In this document: positions 54,977-64,000 of the stretch, one piece after another | How the letters are laid out: each line of letters starts with the position of its first letter | How positions within the stretch are numbered: the first letter of the stretch is position 1 | Source of the DNA: Cryptomeria japonica | Lineage: Eukaryota > Streptophyta > Pinopsida > Cupressales > Cupressaceae | Reading direction: 5' to 3' | DNA length: 64,000 nt | NCBI RefSeq assembly: GCF_030272615.1 | Contig: NC_081414.1 | Span: forward strand, 916,431,648 to 916,495,647 | Translations under genes and position numbers: made by a program | The notes under the pieces: generated by a model | What the model saw: only the letters and a program-made list of their open reading frames with translations | Database searches by the model: none | What the model was told of the DNA's origin: nothing

Positions 54977-55571
54977 ATTCCAAGTAGGGTTTATAGACTG
55001 TGTTGTTCGGGTCCATTATTCCTTTCGCTACGTAGAATAAAATAAAAAAATTGGATGTCGTTGTCACCTTCCTCATTTCTCCCAAGACCCTGAAGGCAGG
55101 TGGAAAGTCAGTTAGTGCAACAGTAGGTCCACCCTAGACATAATAAAAATTCTTCACCTGAAGAAAAAGAAAAATGATTTAATCTAATGCAGCATGATTC
55201 ATGTTCGTTTTATAGCCCAAATTTAGGTGTTAGATATGCATGTGCATGTCTATTTTAAACACCAAATCGAAATATTAAGGCATACATGTCAATTTTAACC
55301 ATTGTTGATTTTAAGCACTAAAAACCAAGTGTGAGATACATGCATGTCAATTTTAGCCCATATTCAGTTTAAGCATCAACAACGAAGTGTGAAATTATCC
55401 ATGCATCTCCATTTTAACTGTTGTTGATTTTAAGAACCAAAAGTGAAGTGTGAGGTGATGCATGCAAAAAATACTAATCTAATCCTCTCTGCAAATCCAC
55501 CACAGGTTGTAAACAAAAGATTAGTAGTAAATTCAAACTAACAGAAAACATAAACTCAAAACTTGATAGAA

Positions 55572-56270
55572 GCGAATGCGTAACAATACCTGTTTGATTG
55601 CGTGATACTTATAGACCGAATGCGTGAACCTCACAGAGCGAATGCATGATTCTGATAGACCTAATGCATGATGATATCTGATCGATTGTGTAGCACTAAT
55701 AGGTCAATTGCGTGACAGACAGGCAGACAACAACACAAGTTAAAAACTAAAAATAAAAGAAAACTAAATCCGATCAGGAACCTGCAAAACCAATTGTGAA
55801 GCCCTAGCCAAATCTCTTACCATCCATTCAATATTGATTAGATCATATTTAACTTGATAAGAAAGAACTAAGCTATTATATCTATCAAAGGTCAGTTGTT
55901 CTTCCAAATCCTGTATCAATTTTTCTACCTGGAGAACCTTTTGATAGCGTTTGGCTTCTCTTCTTTGTTGTTTCGTCCTTCTTGCACCTGAAATTCCAAA
56001 CTGTACTTTTCTTGCCATAAATTGTTATAATCAAATCATGAAATAAAAGCAATTTGATCCCAGATTAACCCAATTTGAGACAGAATTAGAGAGACGAAAT
56101 AAAAAATTAGACAACAGTTTTCCCTGCGAATGAGTAATCCGGAAAGGGCGATTGCGTGGTCTGAACAGGGTGATTGCATAACCCTATCAGAGCGAATGCG
56201 TGAGCCTGAGGGGTCTAATGCATGATGTTTTCTATGCGATTGCGGGACGATGTACTCGTGATTGCATGAT
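55572..56270 (-). repeat. TCACGCATTCGC array in the leader of element C, two clusters
   Basis: Plus-strand GCGAATGCGTGA/GCGATTGCGTGA variants start near 55572, 55594, 55615, 55637, 55658, 55681, 55703 and again near 56126, 56148, 56170, 56192, 56213, 56236, 56258. Spacing is 21-23 bp. On the RNA strand they read TCACGCA(T/A)TCGC, the word found in the PMD intron (33004-33270). An 84-codon ORF separates the clusters. Confidence 0.95.
55764..56018 (-). CDS. Unrecognised 84-codon leader ORF of element C
   Basis: MARKVQFGISGARRTKQQRR followed by a helical, charged body (EKLIQDLEEQLTFDRYNS). It is basic at the N-terminus and coiled-coil-like after. It lies between the two motif clusters. A GCAG acceptor-like site occurs near its end, so it might be an exon. 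I recognise no family and see no similarity to the leader ORF of A. Confidence 0.35.
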   Translation of the reverse strand: MARKVQFGISGARRTKQQRREAKRYQKVLQVEKLIQDLEEQLTFDRYNSLVLSYQVKYDLINIEWMVRDLARASQLVLQVPDRI

Positions 56271-56375
56271 GAAATATCTGTTCTCAAAATCCGTGCGAAA
56301 TCTATCATTTTTTTTGCAAAAATCCATACGACTTGCAAAAATTACTCAGAGAATAGAGAAGGTAAATTAGCTGCG

Positions 56376-56394
56376 TTTCACATCGGGTTCACCA
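56376..56394 (-). other. Primer binding site of element C
   Basis: Minus strand TGGTGAACCCGATGTGAAA, one base different from A and B (ACG to ATG), three bases inside the LTR edge at 56398. Confidence 0.92.
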
Positions 56395-56397
56395 AAA

Positions 56398-57648
56398 TGT
56401 ATGCATGTAAAATTCATCTTAATAAAAATGTATCAATTAGTAATCAAAGGGAAATCACAAATCCCTTTCTAATCAAAGAATCTAACAAACAAGACAATGA
56501 AATAATGCAATATCAAGAAATAAGAATTATAAATCATTCAAATCAAACTAGAACTCCCTATTCCAAGATTGCATATCACTTCCATTGCTCTTCTCTTATC
56601 TGTGGTATGATGGCTCTCAGATATTGCACTGGTAACCTACAAGTGACACAAAGATTCAAAGTTCATGATTATTGAAAATGGAGATTGAATGCTCAATTTA
56701 TAGAAAATTAGAGAAGATTGATTGAAAGGTGGAACAAATTGATCAAGAGGTGGAACTCAGGTGAGCTCAAATGAAGATTGATAGTTGAACTGCTGATTGT
56801 AGGAGTGAAACTCAATAGATTGAATAGATTAATTAAGTCAAATGATTGAGAAAAAGCTGACTGAGGGAAGAAAAATAATGATTGGAGGAAATTTTAATTG
56901 ATGACAAAGAAAGCTTAATTTAGAAAAAGCTAACTAAAAGATGGAAATAGAGATTGGAGAGATAATTGATTTAATTAATTAATTTAGCATGTACTTGCAT
57001 TTAGATTTAGATTTTGAATTTAATCTTTGCATGAGATTTTAATTCAAATAATTGAATTTAATTCAATTTAGTATTTGAATATATTTAGAACTTGACTTTG
57101 ATTTTCAATTTGGTTTTTGAAATCATGCACATGTATTTGAATTTGGAAGAAATTAGAAGAATACGAAATTAAATGAAATTAGAATTTGGGGATTTGGAAA
57201 TGGAAGAATTAATTAGTTAATTAAATAATTTAAAGAAACTATTTAATTATTTAGAAATGGAAGAATTAATGAAATAATAAAGATTATTTAAATTAAAAAT
57301 CACAATTAATTAAATAATAAGTATTTAATTAATATTTAGAAGAGGGTTGAATGATTAAATGATTAGAGATAGAAATTGAATAATTAGTAATTTATTTAAT
57401 AATAAAGATTATTTAAATTGGGGAATTAATCAGAATTAATTAAATAATAAATATTTAATTAATATTTAGAAAATGATTAAAATGATTAAATGATGATAGA
57501 ATAAGAAATAGAATAATTAGTAAGATTATGAGGAAATATGAAATTAGAAGAATATGATTAATTAAATTAATTAAATAATTAAAGAATTATTTAACTAACT
57601 AGAGGAATAATTAGTACATGATCAATGAGACATTTTTAGGTGTCTACA
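56398..57648 (-). repeat. 5' LTR of element C
   Basis: 1251 bp, TG...CA ends, flanked by TSD GGTTC on the right. Minus-strand TATA (TCTATAAATTGAG, about 56692-56704). It contains the uninterrupted site (GAATAATTAGTAAG) that element A entered in the other LTR. Confidence 0.96.
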
Positions 57649-57743
57649 GGTTCAACTCCATTCTACATTCACTTAAGCAAGGATGGGATACTTATTTTTC
57701 ATTTTTGAAGACTTTGTATGCAGACATTCTGAAATATGTATAG
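57649..57743 (+). pseudogene. Unrecognised ORF of element G, part 2
   Basis: Begins with the second GGTTC and continues the frame from 12638 with about 30 codons (NSILHSLKQGWDTYFSFLKT and a short end) to TAG at 57741. The frame match across 45 kb shows that C interrupted a formerly longer reading frame. Confidence 0.75.
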
Positions 57744-58234
57744 ATACCGACACACACACACACACACACACACACACATCTATGTAAATCACTTGTACAT
57801 ATTTCTTCTTGTATATATTCACCCAACTTTGTCATTGATGTCAAACAGGGAGGAGTACAGTGAAAAATGAATGAATATCAGCGGGGGAGAACACTTAGAG
57901 GTAATATCATTTTTCACGAGTGTTGCCATCAATGCACCCAAAGGGGGAGATTGTTGGTAATTGACACTCATCCGGTAGTCACCTTCTAAGGTGAATTGCA
58001 TTTTGGGTTGTCATTGATGGCAACTCATCTTCGGGAGATGGTATTTCTTCATCGAGATTCATCACTTTATCATTTTGTCTAGATAAGGCCAACCAATATA
58101 CACCCTATGGTTGACACTTGTTAATCGGTTATTCTTGGTACTGGTAAATCATATTATGGGACCCGGTAAAGTCATTTGAGGAATTGAAGGCAGCGTGCTA
58201 GGCCAACATCAAATAAGATCATCGGGATAGTTTC
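57744..58234 (+). other. 3' end of element G: (CA)n, polypurine tract, LTR start
   Basis: (CA)n at 57750-57778. Then AAAGGGGGAGA directly followed by TGTTGGTAATTGACAC at 57952, the arrangement of a polypurine tract and 3' LTR. About 280 bp of the LTR remain before element D cuts in at 58235. I found no matching 5' LTR in the window. Confidence 0.55.
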
Positions 58235-59016
58235 TGTAGACACCTAAAATTGTCATGTCTAATTAAATAAATATCTTTATTTATTTAATTACTTTAGCCT
58301 AATTCTTCTATTAATTAAATAAATCTTTATTTATTTAATTAATTCATTTATCCTCTTCTAGCCTTATTTCTCATTTAAATAAATACTTTTATTTACTTAA
58401 ATTATCTTTTTCCTAAATAAATAAATAATTTTATTTATTTAGTTGATCCCATTTCCTCTATTAATTAAATGAATCTTTGTTTATTTAATTAATTCATTAA
58501 TCTTTTCCACCTATGACACACGTCATTCATCTCTTAATTCCTACACCACCTACCCTCTCATTATTTTCTTATTTCCTCTACCTACCCTTTAATCATAGCC
58601 GACCATTTATCTTTTACACCTCTCAATCTTATCCCTTCATTTCTTATAGTGTCTTCTATATAAGAAGATGCTTCCTTCATTGTCAACCCCCCCGCTGACT
58701 ACCTGACGATTCTAGCATTCAAACTTTCATATGCGATCAAGTCTACTTGCAACCACATTTTCGTTCTTTGTTGAGCTTTTGTGCACACATAAAATGTGAG
58801 AGCAAATATATCAAGCAAGATCAATGGAGATAGAAAGAATGGAAATCCAAACCCTATTGGACATGTGATGGTATAATCTTTGTGATTTTATTTGATTTGC
58901 ATTGTCTTAGGTAATTTTCATATGTTATGGTGGATCTTTGTTGTTGCTAGGCTAGGGTTTTGTGGTTGAATTCATTTAGTCTTTCAATATTGTTTTATCC
59001 ATTTTCACCATAAACA
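58235..59016 (+). repeat. 5' LTR of element D
   Basis: Starts TGTAGACACCTAAAATTG, close to the LTR start of C. TATA CTATATAAG near 58655. The end is placed at TAAACA (59016) because a PBS-like site follows. About 780 bp. Only one copy is in the window, so the end is inferred. Confidence 0.75.
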
Positions 59017-59019
59017 TTT

Positions 59020-59037
59020 TGGCATGCCCCGTGGGAC
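59020..59037 (+). other. Primer binding site of element D
   Basis: TGGCATGCCCCGTGGGAC, a different priming tRNA from that of A, B and C, although gag is related. I do not assign the tRNA. Confidence 0.65.
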
Positions 59038-61268
59038 ATGGATTTTTTTTAGATCTGTGTTTTTTGCAGGTTTTCCTAACCCTATATTGCTGCTTTGTAA
59101 ACAAGTTGGAGAATAACCTTGTGCAGCTAGGGTTTTGGACACAAAATCAAGATCTTGGAAAGATTTGATCCGATCTCCTAAAAGGCTAAGTATTTTTGCA
59201 CCAAATTTTGTTTGCAGGTTGAAGATAGTATTAAGAGATCACAATCCAAAATTCAGAATTTGTGGATCACAGTTTCATTTTCTATGATTTTTTTATGATT
59301 TTCATAAAAAATTAAATTTGAGAGCAAATTAGCAAATATTTCGGATTTTTTTACATTTTTGGAAATCTATCAGAATTATACACAGGATTTGTTCTTTGTG
59401 ATTTTAAATTTGATGCAAAATCATTCCTAAAAAATTAGATCTTTGAAAATTAGGGTTTTGTATTATTTTGCTCATATCTCACCAACTGCTTGGAAATTTT
59501 GCAGGAATTTTTTTATGCGGGTTTGGAAGGTCATCCAGAGTGTCAAATAAAAATTTCAGATTTTTTGGATCTATTTTGCATTTTATATGAATTGTTTATG
59601 TTTTTTCATAAAAAAATTAATTTTTGGAGCAAATTAGCAATTTTTTTGGATTTTCTTACATTTCTGGAAATTTATTGAAATTTACAGGTGGTCTTTTTTT
59701 ATTATGAATTAGATCTTTGAATTGGTAAAAAAAACGCATTGTTGAAGGCCCCTATTTCACAAAGTCTTTTGGATCTAAAATTTACCTAAGTTGTGTGCTT
59801 GTAGGAAAGGGTGATCATTTGAAACAATCCAAACTACTAATAAATCTTTGTTGCAGGACCTTGGCAAGGGTTTTTGATCTTTATTGTGTGCCTTATTTTC
59901 ATAGACTAGCAAACACTTCAATTGGTGCACTAAAATTGAACCAGTGTCTTTTGTGTCTTGAGCAATAGGCTCTTTTTGTTTAATCTTTAGAGGGCCTGTC
60001 TCCCCGTGTGGTCATTAGGACTACTAGTGAGGAGAGAACGACCCAAGTGGTAGAGAGGAAAACCCACCTCTTCTGAACCACTATAAACAACTGTATCCAT
60101 GGTGAAAACTATGGATAACATGTGTTGATTAGTTCATACCAACACTATGTGTCCCCATAAACCCGTTTGATCAAATTTATTTGATCATTTGTAGGGCGTA
60201 ACCCCTACCGCTTGGGAGCCTTCAGTATTTAAAGAGCTGAAAGTGCCGCATGTATGGCCACACAAATGGATGCCCTTACTAGTACCTTTTTGTTTTAGAA
60301 GCCAAAATCCTTCTAGTTGTTGGGGCAGGAGGTCGGACCTTTGGAGCGGCCCACACACATACAGTTCTTAGTAGAGATACAAAGTTTGCCATGGGGAGTT
60401 TTTGTGGGGACTGATGCTTGGCTGCCCCGAGAAGTGAGTGTTGAGGGTGGAGCCAGTGGGGTCAAGCATCTAAGTATCCGCTTTGAATAGCGTAGCCTCA
60501 GGGGAAACCCCATGTGGGATCAACAACTATTGTCCTGGCCAACCATAAGAATTGTGATTGTCTTATTTTGAAAAAATCAAACATTTAAGACCAAACATCA
60601 AAACATTGTGTCTTTTGTGTCTTCAAGTGTATGAAAAACATTTTTACATCAAACAACACACTTTTATTTGAGTCATTTTGAGTCTAAACACTTGCAAACA
60701 TTGAGTCTTCATCAACATTGTGTCCTCTTGTCACAGAAAAACAGTCAAAAATTAGATTGGGTCACAACCAACAACTTCACAAATTGGAAAAATTTACAGT
60801 CCAACAAACAAGAGCAGTCAGTTTCAGATTCATTGAGCTTCGTAGGTTATCTCTCCAGGTTTTCATCTAAAATTCAACCTACCTTTGGGTCTCATAAAGT
60901 CCATCATTGCTTTACACCTTACATTACATTCACATTTGTCTAAACTTGAGTCAAAAGGTCACTTTCTTGTCCTCATCACACTTTGTCAACACATTACATA
61001 CAACAACATTTTTCTAAGTGGTCCCTCATCAAGGTCTATCACCTTTGGGTCTCATTTGGTCTTACTTAGAGTCAAGGTCAACTTACCTCATCAAGAGAAA
61101 CTATCATGTCTTTGGAAGTTACACCTACTCTACTACATACATACTTGGTCTTACACTTTGGACATTGCAAGTACACCTCAGATTCATTTACATTCCATCC
61201 AACTCTTGGTCTTCCATACTCTTTCCATTTTTCATCCAGTCTCACACATCTTAGTCAATACCTAGTTC
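59038..61268 (+). other. Leader of element D
   Basis: No credible gene. Two related stretches of about 110 bp (59280-59400 and 59575-59700) share TTTTTTCATAAAAAA, GAGCAAATTAGCAA and ACATTT(T/C)TGGAAAT words, an old tandem duplication. I see no 20-bp-period motif array like those of A, B and C. Confidence 0.55.
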
Positions 61269-63460
61269 ATGGTTGAAACCCGTTCCCAAAAGTCTAGGAG
61301 AGAAGCTAAAGAGGCTCAAGAGTCCGCAAACATGAGTGCCTATGAGTATGACAATGATGTCTTTTTCAATTATGATCATACTACATTACTTGACATGGAT
61401 GCCTATAGAAACATTCCAAATATAGAGAACATGGACACTATAAATGACAATGATACACACAATGACAATATGGACAACATTTTAGTACATTCAGCAGAAG
61501 TGGAAGACTCCATTATGGATCCCCGTTTCAATCGATTGGTTGAGGAAATAATGAAGAGAGATAGACAATATTTCTTACAAGTGATGGCATAAATTGGAGC
61601 CAAGATCCCTCATAATTTTGACATGTCTCAAATAATGGAAAATTGACCTTTGCAACAACCTCACCTCAACATGGATCAAAGGAAGCCTAAAAGTGGAGGC
61701 AATAGAGGACCATATCTTGTGCCTGAATCACCATCATCTTTGTTTCAAAAACTAGAGGTCCCATACACACATGGTCAAGCATATGATACTCACCTTTGCA
61801 GACCATTATAGAAGTCTTATGGAGAAAAATATGCTCAATCACATACCAATGCTAAGGACCAACCACCAAAGAAATTGGATATCCAAAGGCATGATCAAAA
61901 TTTGGACACAAGGAAACCCCACGTCAAATTTGGGGGCAACACACTAGAACAAACTCATGACATTCCTGTAGAGTATGGTATACATGGACAAAGCAGATAT
62001 TCCATTCCTCACCATGACTCTATACCAAGTGGTCCATATACACAACATCATTATAGACCTCCTCCATATGAACATGTATATGATCAATACCATCCATATA
62101 TGCAATATGCTCCTCCACTTGGTGGTTCAGGCATGGGATATGGTCTAAGAAGTAAATCTCCACCTAAGAACAATTTGGAACAACAAATCAAGGACTTAAA
62201 AAAGAAAATGGAGGACATAAATACACCAAAGCCAACTTACACAATGAGAGACATATGTCCCTATCCATTTGACAAAAGCATTCCAATGCCTCCATTTCCT
62301 ACATACTTTGTGACACCTAAGTTTGATAAGTACAATGGAAAAGGGGATCCTAAGGCACACATAAGACAATTTTTCACAACCTGTATTGAGGTAGCAGTAG
62401 AAGAGACATATTTGATGAGATTATTCCCACAAAGCTTAGGCGATCAAGCTATGTAATGGTTCTCCCAACTTCCACCTGGAATTAAGTCATGGGGTGACTT
62501 AGCAGAGGCATTTATCCAACATTTCTCATACAAAATAGAGACGGATATATCACTCACTACTTTGTGCAACACCAAACAAAAGGATGGAAAATCTTTTTCA
62601 TCATTTTTACAAAGATGGAGAAATATAGCCAGCAGATGCTCTTGTGAAATTCCACAAAAACAAATGGTAGATATGTTCACCCAGAATGTCAACAAAGACA
62701 TTGGTTATGACCTAAGAAAAGCTTGCTTATCCACCTTCAAGAATGTCACTGAAAAAGGCTTAGCAACAGAAAAGGTCCTAATTGAGCAAGGCATTATCAA
62801 AATATTCAAAGAAAACAAAGAGGACTATAAAGGAAAAGACAAGCCAAGATTTTGGAATAAAAACAAGAACACATTCAATGATGGTGTTGTGGATGCCAAT
62901 ACAGTGCGACCTAAAATCATTTTTTCTGGATCAAACTCTATAAACAATCAAGTGAATACTCAAACAACTTCAAAGTCACGAATGAAGTACACTCCATTGG
63001 GAGAACCACTAGAATCAGTTTTCAAGAAGCTAGTGACAAACAAAATAATAACAATTCCAGATTTGCCTCTATATGAGCCAAAGGTCAAACCAAATTGGTG
63101 GAATGATGATGAGTATTGTGAATTTCATAAGAGCAAAGGTCATAAAACAAGAAATTGTCATCGACTGAAGAACATCATACAAGATGTTATTGATAGAGGT
63201 GACATTGAGATTGAAGGACACTCATCCAATCAAGAACATGAAATGTTTAAAGAACCATTTCCAAAACATGACAAGGGAAAAGCTAAAGCCACAGATAACC
63301 AAACTAACTATACCAAAGCATCTTATAACTATGATTCAACTATCAATCACATTTCGATGGACAATTATGTCTCTACCATTATCATCAAGGAAAAAACACC
63401 CGAGAATTCTACCCAGAGACCCAAAATTGTCCTAAAAAGAATTGGATCTTTTTCTGAACC
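61269..63460 (+). pseudogene. gag: gag of element D, 3'-truncated
   Basis: Starts MVETRSQKSRREAKEAQESA. Stops at 61590, 61644, 61810 and 62454 break it. Capsid core: MRDICPYPFDKSIPMPPFPT, FDKYNGKGDPKAHIRQFF, EETYLMRLFPQSLGDQAM. A 303-codon open frame (62562-63473) follows: FLQRWRNIASRC, FWNKNKNTFNDGVVDANTV, and the finger CEFHKSKGHKTRNC. After KIVLKRIGSFSEP the related proteins continue toward the protease, but here sequence changes at 63461. Confidence 0.9.
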
Positions 63461-64000
63461 TGTAATACTCTAAAAATGGTCATCTAAACCATGAGCCCCT
63501 AATCTCGACAACATCACCAAGGTCCTAACCAAAGGCAATTAAATAAATCTTGAGCACACAATTAATTCTAAAATCATCAAATGTCACATGGCAAAATTAA
63601 TCAATCAATATTAATTAAATATTTATTTAATTAATTAAATCATTCCAAGTAAATCATTTAAAACAATTATCTTATTTATTTTAATTGAATATCCTTGCAT
63701 ATTTAATTAAATAAATCAATTTGCTACAAATTTTCAAAAAAGGAAACAAATCAAGAAAGAGGAATTGGAAATTATGAGCACAAACCTTCAAAAAAGGAAA
63801 TAAATCAAAAAATGAATTAATTGACAAAAAAGAATTAAAAATCGAGAAAAGAAATCAATTGGAGATAATCTTGAAAAAAAAAAATTAAAAATTGATAGAT
63901 AATCTCAAAGAAAGCAATTAGAACAATAAAATTTTAAAATTGAATGAAATAGAGAATAAATCAGTTTTTTCTTGATTTTATCTTAATTTTAGTTCAATTT
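63461..64000. repeat. Probable LTR start of a further element (E)
   Basis: TGTAATACTCTAAAAATGGTC begins exactly where gag homology of D ends and is followed by AT-rich sequence with TTAATTAAAT words, as in the other LTRs. The strand cannot be told from one end. It runs past the window. Confidence 0.5.

Larger units (their letters stand above)
12639..57648 (-). mobile_element. Element C: Tat-type Ty3/gypsy deletion derivative, host of A and B
   Basis: Minus-strand LTR retrotransposon with 5-bp TSD GGTTC. Its own sequence is about 13.7 kb once elements A (18.6 kb) and B (12.7 kb) are removed. Order in its own direction: 5' LTR 57648-56398, PBS, leader with motif array, gag (split by B), protease, G-patch-like segment, integrase tail only, repeats, antisense PMD gene, polypurine tract, 3' LTR (split by A). 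RT, RNase H and the integrase core are absent through one deletion, so it is non-autonomous. Stops in gag-pro show it is dead now. Confidence 0.95.
58235..63460 (+). mobile_element. Element D: Ty3/gypsy retrotransposon, 5' part
   Basis: LTR, PBS, leader and gag on the plus strand. Gag is closely related to those of A and C. The element is interrupted inside gag at 63461. The left TSD cannot be checked because the right end is outside the window. Confidence 0.88.

Noticed and set aside
1-64000. tRNA or rRNA genes
   Set aside because: No cloverleaf or rRNA signature seen; tRNA-like words are only primer binding sites of 18-19 bases.

Overview
This window is repeat-dense plant nuclear DNA. The long Ty3/gypsy elements, the single-base-scale nesting, the AT-rich LTRs and the absence of any intact cellular gene suggest a large-genome land plant, probably a gymnosperm such as a conifer. 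That assignment is inference. I see no intact host gene, rRNA gene or tRNA gene.

Layout. 1-~5030 is the 3' part of a plus-strand Ty3/gypsy element (F). 5111-5280 holds three tandem hairpins. 5300-7635 holds a decayed pentatricopeptide-repeat (PPR) relic invaded by a 14-3-3 processed pseudogene whose head is inverted. 8481-12638 is an unrecognised lysine-rich, probably LTR-borne element (G). Its reading frame resumes at 57654 because a 45-kb stack sits inside it. The stack is element C (minus strand, 12639-57648, TSD GGTTC). Element A (plus strand, 13752-32327, TSD GAATA) lies in the 3' LTR of C. Element B (minus strand, 41394-54125) lies in the gag gene of C. After G comes element D (plus strand, from 58235; LTR, PBS, gag), cut at 63461 by what looks like the LTR of a further element (E).

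A, B, C and F share one plan typical of the Tat branch of plant Ty3/gypsy: gag with a C-x2-H-x4-H-x4-C knuckle (in A, C and D), protease, a G-patch-like segment, RT, RNase H, a second archaeal-type RNase H, integrase (the complete pol only in A and B), then an antisense gene encoding a plant mobile domain (PMD, MAIN/aminotransferase-like) protein, a polypurine tract and the 3' LTR. All carry stops or frameshifts. C has lost RT to integrase by one deletion. B has no recognisable gag core.

The most interesting signal is a paired array system. Each element has its own short CpG-containing motif, repeated with a period of about 20-22 bp (31-32 bp in the LTR of B). The arrays sit in two places: the leader of the genomic RNA, and the first intron of the antisense PMD gene. 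The motif has the same orientation relative to each transcript. A uses TAGCGCTATTG, C uses TCACGCATTCGC, B uses GGGCGCCATGGTCCC, and F has a degenerate GTGCAAGTGCTT family (only its PMD side is in the window). This resembles, in logic only, the VANC proteins of VANDAL transposons, which bind short repeated motifs in their own element and counter silencing. The idea that each PMD protein reads its element's own array is a hypothesis raised here.
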